From NCBI GenBank assembly GCA_030667735.1, contig DAOUVG010000019.1, forward strand, positions 1 through 12,599: DNA of 12,599 nucleotides, in the 5' to 3' direction. Numbering within the stretch: position 1 is the first letter of the stretch; each line of letters opens with the position of its first letter. Source of the DNA: Dehalococcoidales bacterium (lineage in GTDB: Bacteria; Chloroflexota; Dehalococcoidia; Dehalococcoidales; Fen-1064). Position numbers and translations under genes: made by a program. Below the pieces are notes generated by a model. That model ran no database searches and was not told where the DNA came from. It was given only the letters and a program-made list of their open reading frames with translations. Shown here one piece after another: positions 7,320-12,599 of this stretch.

Positions 7320-7643
7320 ATGGCTGTGGAGATAGATGAGGGAAACCTGAAACAGGGCGTATTGGGACTGGTAGTCACCCTGGTTGAGATAATCCGGGAC
7401 GCCTTGCAGCACCAGGCCCTCAGACGAATGGAGGGGGGCAGCCTGACCGATGCCGAAGTAGAGAGGCTCGGTGAGGCACTTCTCGAGCTGGGTGATGCTA
7501 TCGATGAAATCAAGGAAGAAATGGGCATCGCGGAGACAGTCAGGAGCATCCGCGAAGGACTGGATAGCGTGGTAGACGACCTGTTGAATGACTTTCTGAA
7601 TCCTGGTAGACTGGCCGCTGCTGCCGAAAGGGTAGAGTCATGA
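7320..7643 (+). CDS. gvpK: Gas vesicle protein GvpK
   Basis: This is a 107-residue GvpK. The core GVLGLVVTLVEIIRDALQHQ, then ALRRMEGGSLTDAEVERLGE, then ALLELGDAIDEIKEEMG (residues 13-69) is the conserved family block. The tail SVVDDLLNDFLNPGRL resembles the usual acidic C-terminus. GvpK is an essential small helical accessory protein in gas vesicle formation. The open frame extends upstream to 7221, but that part overlaps gvpJ and reads as shadow sequence. ATG 7320 has GGGAG at 7310-7314 and starts 16 bases after gvpJ. The stop TGA overlaps the ATG of the next gene (ATGA), so gvpK and gvpL are translationally coupled. Confidence 0.92.
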   Translation: MAVEIDEGNLKQGVLGLVVTLVEIIRDALQHQALRRMEGGSLTDAEVERLGEALLELGDAIDEIKEEMGIAETVRSIREGLDSVVDDLLNDFLNPGRLAAAAERVES

Positions 7644-8422
7644 CGGATAATGAGGGTACCGGGCGATACGTGTACTGCATCGCCCAAGTCGATGAGAAAC
7701 TTAGTCTGGGGAGAATCAGTCTGGCTGGCACTGAAGTGTACACCATTCCTACCGGAGGTCTTTGCGCCATTGTCCATGATTGCCCCGCCGCACCATATTC
7801 TTCCGACGAGGAAGAGATAGTCCACCAATGGGTGGTCAGCCACCAGGCTGTAGTTGAGGCCGCACTGAAGGAATTCGGTACCGTCCTCCCGATGAGATTT
7901 GACACCATCATCCGGGACACAGACGGAGTCAGTGCGGAGGATAACGTTCGGCGATGGCTCAGTGACGACAGTGACGTACTCAGACAGAAGCTGGAACGTG
8001 TCAGAGGAAAAGAGGAGTACGGCGTCCAGGTGTTCTGGGACCCCACAGCCATTACTCGCCTGCTATCCGAAACCAACCCTGAGATTGCAGGAATCGAGGA
8101 AGATATCAGGTCCAAATCCAAGGGCTTGGCATATATGTATAGACAGCGCTTGGAGAAGCTCCTGAAACAGGAGGTGGAAACGGAGGTCGAGAAGCGCTTC
8201 AGGGATTTTCATCACAGAATCAAGGCAAGCGTTAGCGAAGTCAGGTTGGAGAGGACGAAGAAGGAGGGAGACAAGCAAATGATGATGAACCTGTCCTGCC
8301 TGGTTCCTATGGAAGGAGTCAGGCCTCTAGCCGACGAACTGGAAGAGATAGACCATATGGACGGTTTCTCGGTCCGTTTCACCGGACCATGGCCGCCATA
8401 CAGTTTCGTGACGTGGGAGTAG
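7640..8422 (+). CDS. gvpL: Gas vesicle protein GvpL (fourth GvpF/L paralog)
   Basis: This is a 260-residue GvpF/L family protein: GRYVYCIAQ at the start, VVSHQAVVEAALKEFGTVLP in the N-terminal domain, a long charged helical linker (about 150-205), and the end RFTGPWPPYSFVTWE. It is called GvpL because it sits between gvpK and gvpM, the same position as in haloarchaeal clusters. GvpL there contacts most other accessory Gvps and may be a scaffold. The start overlaps the gvpK stop by four bases. The linker, rich in Lys, Glu and Arg, is longer than in the first paralog. Motif FNSAFLVDR of the first copy is replaced by NLSCLVPMEG, so this is the most diverged of the four. Confidence 0.9.
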   Translation: MTDNEGTGRYVYCIAQVDEKLSLGRISLAGTEVYTIPTGGLCAIVHDCPAAPYSSDEEEIVHQWVVSHQAVVEAALKEFGTVLPMRFDTIIRDTDGVSAEDNVRRWLSDDSDVLRQKLERVRGKEEYGVQVFWDPTAITRLLSETNPEIAGIEEDIRSKSKGLAYMYRQRLEKLLKQEVETEVEKRFRDFHHRIKASVSEVRLERTKKEGDKQMMMNLSCLVPMEGVRPLADELEEIDHMDGFSVRFTGPWPPYSFVTWE

Positions 8423-8424
8423 TC

Positions 8425-8676
8425 ATGGAGCCGACACGTGAGCTTCACGGGACAATCTCAGACCTGCTCGATAGAGTCCTGGACAAGGGGCTCATCATCA
8501 ATGCAGATGTCATCATTACACTCAGCGGCATTCCGCTGATAGCAGTGAACCTCAGGGCTGCTATAGCCGGAATGGAGACGATGCTGGAATACGGTGTCAT
8601 GACAGACTGGGATGAAGCCACAAGAGCACGAGAGCGAAGAATCAGAGAGGAAAGGGCTGCAGTGGGAGCTCAGTGA
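8425..8676 (+). CDS. gvpM: GvpM, GvpA-like minor vesicle protein
   Basis: This is an 83-residue GvpA/J/M family protein. It begins MEPTRELHGTISDLLDRVLD, then GLIINADVIITLSGIPLIAV and NLRAAIAGMETMLEYG, with DWDEATRARERR at the tail. The ADVIITLSGIPL strand pair and MET-x-x-EYG are the GvpM type as in haloarchaea. GvpM is a minor, very hydrophobic protein that aggregates unless held by GvpF, GvpH or GvpL, and it is thought to act at nucleation. The open frame extends upstream to 8389, but that part overlaps gvpL. ATG 8425 has GGGAG at 8415-8419 and lies two bases after the gvpL stop. Confidence 0.9.
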   Translation: MEPTRELHGTISDLLDRVLDKGLIINADVIITLSGIPLIAVNLRAAIAGMETMLEYGVMTDWDEATRARERRIREERAAVGAQ

Positions 8677-8718
8677 CGGCTACCAGAATCAGTTCCGGGA
8701 TTCAAGGGGGTGAATACA

Positions 8719-8955
8719 ATGAGAGGCAGGAACTGGCACAAGGCAGGAGTGCAGGAAAGGGCGGGTAGCGGGGAGGTCACAGGACGACAGGAAGTACCTG
8801 ATGGTGGAGCTACTAGCATGTTCCCCAATCGTAGCCAGGTTGAGGGAAACTTGGGACGTATATTGACCCGTTTGGAGAGATCAGATGCGTTTCAGCAAAG
8901 ACTAAGCACAATCAATAGTGAGATTGTGCGGCAGTTGGGAATTAGTAAAACTTAG
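8719..8955 (+). CDS. Unknown small protein between gvpM and gvpO
   Basis: This is a 78-residue protein I do not recognise. The first 36 residues are basic and Gly/Arg-rich and probably disordered. The last 40 (SQVEGNLGRILTRLERSDAF then FQQRLSTINSEIVRQLGI) form two likely amphipathic helices. AAGGGGGTG at 8704-8712 precedes ATG 8719 at good spacing; an in-frame GTG at 8710 overlaps that site and is less likely. A later ATG at 8818, with GGTGGAG upstream, would give only the helical part. Its position, 42 bases after gvpM and 14 before gvpO, makes it part of the operon. A basic N-terminus recalls haloarchaeal GvpI in general character only; I see no sequence match. Confidence 0.62.
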   Translation: MRGRNWHKAGVQERAGSGEVTGRQEVPDGGATSMFPNRSQVEGNLGRILTRLERSDAFQQRLSTINSEIVRQLGISKT

Positions 8956-8969
8956 CAGGAGGTGCGGCC

Positions 8970-9233
8970 TTGGTAAGTGCAACTGAAGCAGCCAGAGTGG
9001 CCCAGACGGAGATGGTCAAGTTCAGCAAGCTGGAGCTCGCCGGCGTGAGGGGGATGTCTCAGGACGACGGCAAGTGGCGCGTTACGGTGGAACTGGTGGA
9101 GAAGAAGTCGATTCCAGATGCCCAGGACATCATAGGAGGCTATGAGGTAACCGTTGACGAGGAAGGCAAGGTTATCGGCTTCGAGCGCAAGACCCTCCGC
9201 AAACGTGCCGATACTGACATCAGAGAGCTATAA
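8970..9233 (+). CDS. gvpO: Gas vesicle protein GvpO (TTG start)
   Basis: This is an 87-residue GvpO. The family core is clear: KWRVTVELVEKKSIPDAQDI (residues 35-54) then YEVTVDEEGKVIGFERK (58-74). This is a compact beta-rich domain preceded by a helix (TEAARVAQTEMVKF). GvpO is found in haloarchaeal and actinobacterial gas vesicle clusters; it is needed for vesicle formation or expression, but its mechanism is not settled. The start is TTG 8970, supported by GGAGGTG at 8958-8964 with 5-base spacing; no ATG is available upstream. It is the last recognisable gvp gene in the window. Confidence 0.88.
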   Translation: MVSATEAARVAQTEMVKFSKLELAGVRGMSQDDGKWRVTVELVEKKSIPDAQDIIGGYEVTVDEEGKVIGFERKTLRKRADTDIREL

Positions 9234-9329
9234 ACACAGACATCAAGCGTCTGGAACTGGACAGGGTATCTCAAAAGACATGCAACAGATGCTCGTCAAA
9301 AGGCAGTGTGGGTTGTGCCAGGAGAAGCT

Positions 9330-10016
9330 ATGAGGGAACTATACGTTGTCCCCGTCATCCACACCAGTGCTGACCTGGGAACACTGGCTCCAGCCATCAA
9401 CAGTGGAAGCCGTGAGCGGTTAGGGGAAGATGTCTGGCTGAAGCATAAAGAAACGGTCACAGGCTTCTGGAACGCAGTGGCCGGATTCATTGGCTCACTA
9501 CCCGTGGTCAGGTTCAAGGTGTACCAGGATGGTCTGGTCGCCGACGGCGAACTGGGGATGAGAATAGTCGAGCAAGGTGTCAAGGATGGTAGTAAGAACT
9601 ACGAGATTATATCCGAGCTTATTGAGAAAGGTGCCGAACTGGTCAAAACCGAAGACCTTGCACTGGTGAGGAGGGAATACGACCTCCTCACCAAAGTAGT
9701 CAAGGCTAATTCGACAGCGGCAAGAGTGTCCGCGGCCATGGAGTTCAGGTCGACCGCCAAAGAGCTACTCTACCGCCGAGACACCTTCATAGCACAGAGG
9801 ATTGGGGATACTCTTCATAATGGTGAAACCGGGGTTCTGTTCATCGGTGCTTACCATGATGTAGTACTGCGTCTTCCACATGACATCCTGGTACAGGAAG
9901 TCAAGGACACTATGCAAGTACGAGAATACCATGTCCTGCTCTCTGACCGAAGGCGAAGCAAGAAACGTTTTGAGGAGTTGGAACACTATCTGGTCGAAGC
10001 GCCGACCCTGGATTAA
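9330..10016 (+). CDS. Unknown protein with TraB/TIKI-like motifs
   Basis: This 228-residue soluble protein is not clearly in any family I know by sight. Residues 4-11 (LYVVPVIH) form a hydrophobic strand ending in His. Residues 149-158 (RRDTFIAQRI) and 170-176 (LFIGAYH) match the arrangement in TraB/GumN/TIKI superfamily proteins, which have an R-x-x-x-(M/F)A-x-R-I helix followed by a strand with G-x-x-H. The paired x-x-x-H motifs, PVIH (8-11) and GAYH (173-176), would be the metal-binding or catalytic sites of that fold. I therefore suggest a divergent TIKI-like domain, with moderate doubt. ATG 9330 has GGAG at 9321-9324; a GTG at 9306 would add 8 residues. It follows gvpO after 96 bases and may or may not belong to the same transcript. 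No membrane segment is present. Confidence 0.7.
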   Translation: MRELYVVPVIHTSADLGTLAPAINSGSRERLGEDVWLKHKETVTGFWNAVAGFIGSLPVVRFKVYQDGLVADGELGMRIVEQGVKDGSKNYEIISELIEKGAELVKTEDLALVRREYDLLTKVVKANSTAARVSAAMEFRSTAKELLYRRDTFIAQRIGDTLHNGETGVLFIGAYHDVVLRLPHDILVQEVKDTMQVREYHVLLSDRRRSKKRFEELEHYLVEAPTLD

Positions 10017-10033
10017 CCGAGTGTGGTGGGCAT

Positions 10034-10047
10034 TCTCGGCACCGAGA
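10034..10047. repeat. Palindrome upstream of the AbrB-like gene
   Basis: TCTCGG and CCGAGA are perfect 6-base arms separated by CA, within the 150-base gap after the TIKI-like gene. A short, tightly spaced palindrome in a gap before a predicted DNA-binding protein could be its operator, but this is speculation. No terminator T-run follows. Nothing else in the gap is recognisable except the ribosome binding site at its end. Confidence 0.3.
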
Positions 10048-10166
10048 TTCCGAAATGCAGAATCGCTACGGCAAGGGAAGAACCCTGGTATCCGCGCGAA
10101 TCGGCAGACAGTCTGAGCGACAAGTAATACGTGACAGGAATACACACGGTATAGGAGGTGGCAAAA

Positions 10167-10355
10167 ATGACACTGATACGCGCTTCTGCCTGGGTTGACG
10201 CAGAGGGAAGGGTGAAACTACCTGAGGACATCCGCCTGGCCACCGGACTGAGAGCAGGACAGCAGGTTGATATTAAAGTGACCGGAGTCGGTGACACCAA
10301 GAGCATAGTACTCGCCAAGAGAGACTACCGGCGACACCTTCAGCCCCTGCGCTAG
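10167..10355 (+). CDS. SpoVT/AbrB-fold small DNA-binding protein
   Basis: This is a 62-residue protein resembling the swapped-hairpin AbrB domain. The pattern AWVDAEGRVKLPEDIRLATG (8-27), then LRAGQQVDIKV, then the closing strand SIVLAK is typical of SpoVT/AbrB and MazE-like N-domains (x-x-D-x-x-GR-x-x-LP-x-x-IR-x-x-x-G-x-x-x-G). Such proteins bind DNA as dimers and act as transition-state regulators or antitoxins. AGGAGGT at 10153-10159 places the start at ATG 10167; a GTG at 10158 lies inside that site. No toxin gene follows it, so an antitoxin role is unsupported. It may regulate the cluster or itself. It is the last + strand gene before the convergent ABC operon. Confidence 0.78.
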   Translation: MTLIRASAWVDAEGRVKLPEDIRLATGLRAGQQVDIKVTGVGDTKSIVLAKRDYRRHLQPLR

Positions 10356-10575
10356 GTTGTCGAGGATTGACTTGAGCGCGCTGGTCGTGTTGCGGTCGCA
10401 GGCCATCCCATCGGTGACCTCGCACCAGTGCCACGCTGGCCACATCAGGAGCGCCACAACGAGAAATGGGACCTGCCGGGGCGTCAACGAGTGCCATACC
10501 AAGGTCCCAGTGTGATGACGCGCACTTTGAATTGAGCGGAGCCACCAGGGCGAGAATCTGACTCCTCTAATACTA
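10356..10575. other. 220-base intergenic stretch between convergent genes
   Basis: No gene is recognised here. Several frames stay open on the minus strand, with a GC-rich composition unlike the AT-richer ABC genes beside it, but none has a start with a ribosome binding site or a family motif. No stem followed by a T-run is seen, so I cannot point to a terminator for either operon. It might be a decayed mobile-element end or lost gene; the sequence does not settle this. Confidence 0.4.
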
Positions 10576-10579
10576 TTAG
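10567..10579. repeat. AT-rich palindrome at the permease stop codon
   Basis: CTAATA and TATTAG are perfect 6-base arms around a single C. The site includes the tandem stop codons (TAA then TAG) of the minus-strand permease gene. It may be chance, or part of a transcript end. There is no GC-rich stem, so it is not a classical terminator. Confidence 0.3.
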
Positions 10580-11328
10580 TCCCAGCGGAAGAAGCGGTAA
10601 GCGATGACTGTTGCGCCCACACCAAAGCCAGCAACGATGCCGAATCTGGCCCAGTTCCAGCCAAAACCAAGCCATGTATCTTGCAGCAAAATGGATATAT
10701 GAGTAAGCGGCATTGCATCGCCTATATATTTCATTGGGTCGGACATTACCTCTCTGGGGGGGCCGGCTCCCGAAAGCATCAGCATTAAAAAGAAAAGCAG
10801 TAGCCCGATTCCTTGGGCTGCTCGGGAAGTGGGAAGTAGTGCTCCCATAAGTATGCCGATAGCGGTAAAGCTGATAGTGCTTATCATAAAGGCGACAATT
10901 AACAGTATGATTGATTCTGGGGTTATTACGTCATATACCGGAAAAGCCAGAATAACCAGTATGATGGAGCACACACTGGTCACTACAAAGCTTACTATCA
11001 GTTGCGAGCTGAAAAGTGTCCAGGTGGAAATTGAGGAAGCGCGCAGCCTACGTAGTACTCCGCGTTCCCGGTAGGAGGTAAGGTGAACCGGAATGCTGAA
11101 AAGGCCTATTGCCGCCATAACTAGACCTATATAGGATGGAGTGTAGACGTTCATGGCACCCATGCCTCTGTATACCTCTATACCGCCTTGATTATCCGGG
11201 GAGTTGCCAAATACCTCGCCCATAACAAAAAGGAACATAATGGGCAGTACCAAAGTGAAGAACATAGTAATAGGTTCTCTAATGAACAGTTTTAACTCAA
11301 CCCAGCTCATTTTAAGGAGAGTGTTCAC
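10576..11328 (-). CDS. ABC-2 type transporter permease
   Basis: This is a 250-residue integral membrane protein with about six hydrophobic segments (near residues 20-40, 64-84, 105-130, 138-163, 172-188 and 228-246), as in ABC-2 permeases of the DrrB/NatB kind. The ABC-2 marks are the cytoplasmic YRERGVLRRLRASS (86-99) after the second segment and the LSGAGPPREVMSDPMKYI region (185-202) before MPLTH. It would form the membrane channel of an exporter with the adjacent ATPase. The substrate (drug, lipid, polysaccharide or ion) cannot be told. The start is GTG 11328, which overlaps the ATPase stop as GTGA, so translation is coupled. An ATG seven codons in (11310) is an alternative. No strong ribosome binding site is seen for either. 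Confidence 0.9.
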   Translation of the reverse strand: MNTLLKMSWVELKLFIREPITMFFTLVLPIMFLFVMGEVFGNSPDNQGGIEVYRGMGAMNVYTPSYIGLVMAAIGLFSIPVHLTSYRERGVLRRLRASSISTWTLFSSQLIVSFVVTSVCSIILVILAFPVYDVITPESIILLIVAFMISTISFTAIGILMGALLPTSRAAQGIGLLLFFLMLMLSGAGPPREVMSDPMKYIGDAMPLTHISILLQDTWLGFGWNWARFGIVAGFGVGATVIAYRFFRWD

Positions 11329-12245
11329 TGATTAATCTCTGCCGGTTCAACATCTCTTGTCAGAATAAGGAAAACGTCTTCAAGGGTCGGTTGGTCTACA
11401 CGGAGGTCTGATGGGGTAATGCCATTTTCTACCAGAGCGGCTGCCACCAGCGGCAGAATGGGGCCGGTTCCAAGTATCTCAACGTGTGATCCATATCTGT
11501 TAACACTGTTTACCGATGGTATCTGCTCAAGATAAGAGAGATCGGGTTCGTCGGTGCTGAACAGTACCTTGATTTGGGTTGCATATGAGTTAATAAGCCC
11601 TTGAGGTGAGTCTGTTGCCACTATCCTGCCTTTATTTACTATAGCTAATCGGTCGCAGAGATTCTCAGCTTCATCCATGAAGTGGGTTACCATGACAACG
11701 GTTTTTCCCTTATCACGAACAGCTCTTACCAAATCCCAGGCCACGCGCCGGGCGGCCGGGTCCAGACCCTGTGTCATCTCGTCTAAAAAGACGATCTTGG
11801 GATCGTTCACCAGCGCCAGTGCAATAAACAACCTTTGCTGCTGGCCACCCGACAGGCCCCCGAAACTAGAGTTACGTTTTTCAGCGAGTCCCCACTGCTT
11901 AAGCAATAATTCCCAGTCGAGAGCGTTGGGAGCAAAAGATGCAAAGAGGTCAAGTGCCTCCCATACTTTCATGCGATTGGGCAGGGCAGATTCCTGGAGC
12001 TGGGAGCCGATATATTTGCGTAGCTCCCGTGCGTCTTTTCTGGGGTCAAGCCCCAGCACACTTACGTCTCCGGTAAATGAATGGCGCAACGCTTGAATGC
12101 ATTCTATAGAGGTGGTTTTGCCGGCGCCGTTGGGTCCCAAAAGGCCGAATACTTCGCCCTCTTCTACGTGGAAGGAAACATCGTCTACGGCTGTGAATGA
12201 GCCGTAGGTTTTTTTGAGGTGCTCAACTTCAATGACGTTGTTCAT
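11325..12245 (-). CDS. ABC transporter ATP-binding protein
   Basis: This is a 306-residue ABC ATPase of the drug/antibiotic exporter type (DrrA/NatA/CcmA-like). It has Walker A GPNGAGKT at 37-44, Q-loop near Q82-Q84, signature LSGGQQQR at 131-138, Walker B IVFLDE at 151-156 followed by GLDP, and switch histidine H188. All are intact, so it should be active. Residues about 222-306 form the C-terminal extension common in this subfamily, with TLEDVFLILT (287-296). The residue after the Walker B glutamate is Met, not the usual Pro, a minor deviation. It is the first gene of a two-gene operon with the permease. ATG 12245 has AGGA 7 bases upstream and a promoter-like sequence just before. It is transcribed towards the gvp cluster and has no evident functional link to it. 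Confidence 0.95.
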   Translation of the reverse strand: MNNVIEVEHLKKTYGSFTAVDDVSFHVEEGEVFGLLGPNGAGKTTSIECIQALRHSFTGDVSVLGLDPRKDARELRKYIGSQLQESALPNRMKVWEALDLFASFAPNALDWELLLKQWGLAEKRNSSFGGLSGGQQQRLFIALALVNDPKIVFLDEMTQGLDPAARRVAWDLVRAVRDKGKTVVMVTHFMDEAENLCDRLAIVNKGRIVATDSPQGLINSYATQIKVLFSTDEPDLSYLEQIPSVNSVNRYGSHVEILGTGPILPLVAAALVENGITPSDLRVDQPTLEDVFLILTRDVEPAEINQ

Positions 12246-12263
12246 AGTTGAATCCTAAGAGTC

Positions 12264-12292
12264 ATGGTACAATATTGGTATGGAATTGACAA
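12264..12292 (-). promoter_or_regulatory. Sigma70-like promoter of the ABC operon
   Basis: On the minus strand TTGTCA (12292-12287, 5 of 6 matches to the -35 consensus) is followed after exactly 17 bases by TACCAT (12269-12264, 4 of 6 matches to the -10). The implied transcript start is near 12257, leaving a very short leader with the AGGA ribosome binding site at its 5' end. The spacing and position favour a real bacterial promoter. Confidence 0.5.
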
Positions 12293-12313
12293 TGTAAATA
12301 AAGGAACGATCTA

Positions 12314-12568
12314 TCAGGGATAGAAGCGCCGTGTTGCGAAAGGGGCTTGCCGGGCCGCCGATGAGTGCCAGCGCAAGACCCCCTGCCGAATGCTGCGGCA
12401 GTTGATACCGACGGAGCCCTTAGCCAGAGAATTCTTCCACTTGCGGATCTGGCTGGGGTGGACCTCAAATCTATTGGCCAGTTCGGCTATTGTTTCTTCA
12501 CCCTTCAATGCTTCCAGGGCTACCCTGGCTTTGAACGATGGGCTGTGCTTTCTTCGGTTCTGTTTCAT
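12314..12568 (-). pseudogene. IS3-type transposase OrfA, truncated remnant
   Basis: The first 50 or so residues are a typical IS3/IS911-group OrfA helix-turn-helix: RRKHSPSFKARVALEALKGE, then TIAELANRFEVHPSQIRKWK. This domain binds the insertion sequence ends. After about residue 51 the reading frame departs from the family: the expected Glu/Leu-rich region and leucine zipper are absent, and an unrelated Arg/Ser-rich tail runs to a stop at 12314. No OrfB (DDE integrase) follows, since the ABC promoter begins within about 20 bases. The gene is therefore a decayed or deleted copy; the true breakpoint is near 12410-12425. ATG 12568 has a good AGGAGGAGA site upstream. Terminal inverted repeats are not identifiable within the window. 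Confidence 0.8.
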
Positions 12569-12590
12569 GTTCTCCTCCTATTCCGTATTC

Positions 12591-12596
12591 ATTATA
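12591..12596 (-). promoter_or_regulatory. -10 box (TATAAT) before the transposase remnant
   Basis: A perfect TATAAT reads on the minus strand 22 bases upstream of the OrfA start, followed by the AGGAGGAGA ribosome binding site at 12579-12571. The matching -35 would lie beyond the window edge and cannot be checked. Confidence 0.4.
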
Positions 12597-12599
12597 GGA

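Noticed and set aside
9280..9333. 17-residue frame ending in a CGLC motif before the TIKI-like gene, with an ATGA overlap
   Set aside because: It is too short, has no ribosome binding site, and the Cys pair alone is not evidence of a gene.
10218..10718. Overlapping minus-strand frames across the convergent intergenic region
   Set aside because: They overlap the ends of the AbrB-like gene and the ABC permease, and no known protein motif could be recognised in any of the three frames.
12286..12314. TTGACA on the + strand as a -35 of a rightward promoter
   Set aside because: No acceptable -10 is found 16-18 bases downstream and no + strand gene follows; the same bases fit the minus-strand promoter of the ABC operon better.
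1..12599. CRISPR arrays, tRNA or rRNA genes
   Set aside because: No regularly spaced repeats, cloverleaf-like segments or rRNA signatures were seen on reading through the window.

Overview
The window is dominated by a gas vesicle (gvp) gene cluster on the + strand (about 1-10355). Beyond it, reading the other way, lie a two-gene ABC-2 exporter operon (10576-12245) and the 5' remnant of an IS3-type transposase gene (12314-12568). The host is not identifiable with certainty. The strong Shine-Dalgarno sites, a -35/-10 promoter in front of the ABC operon, a TATAAT box before the transposase and the IS3-type protein all suggest a bacterium. The gvp complement, however, looks archaeal: GvpH, GvpJ, GvpM and GvpO are present, in the haloarchaeal order G-J-K-L-M, together with a CDC48/VAT-like ATPase. 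A Chloroflexota-like or other environmental bacterium carrying an archaeal-type cluster is my guess; an archaeon is not excluded.

Layout. At 1-1397 are the tail of an unidentified gene and three small unknown genes: a coiled-coil protein, a TPR-like protein and a winged-helix-like protein. At 1528-6796 is an assembly and chaperone block: GvpF, an Hsp20/GvpH, a double-AAA CDC48-type ATPase, a GvpF/L protein fused to a C-terminal J-domain, and another GvpF. At 6814-8676 is the compact set gvpG-gvpJ-gvpK-gvpL-gvpM, with overlaps or gaps of a few bases. At 8719-10355 are a small unknown gene, gvpO, a protein with TraB/TIKI-like motifs and a SpoVT/AbrB-fold protein. Gaps are short and nearly every start has a ribosome binding site, so most of 217-9233 is probably a single transcription unit that started upstream.

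How it works together. GvpJ and GvpM are minor GvpA-like proteins. GvpF, GvpL, GvpG, GvpK and GvpO are accessory factors thought to nucleate the shell and chaperone its very hydrophobic subunit. The unusual part is the density of proteostasis functions: an Hsp20 holdase, an unfoldase/segregase ATPase and a J-domain (Hsp70-recruiting) fusion stand next to each other inside the cluster. No canonical GvpA shell gene, GvpC or MoxR-type GvpN is seen here. They may lie upstream of base 1, or the CDC48-like ATPase may stand in for GvpN.

The ABC operon is visibly AT-richer than the gvp cluster. It is bounded by a broken transposase gene on one side and a 220-base stretch without a recognisable gene on the other, so it may be an independently acquired or rearranged segment.
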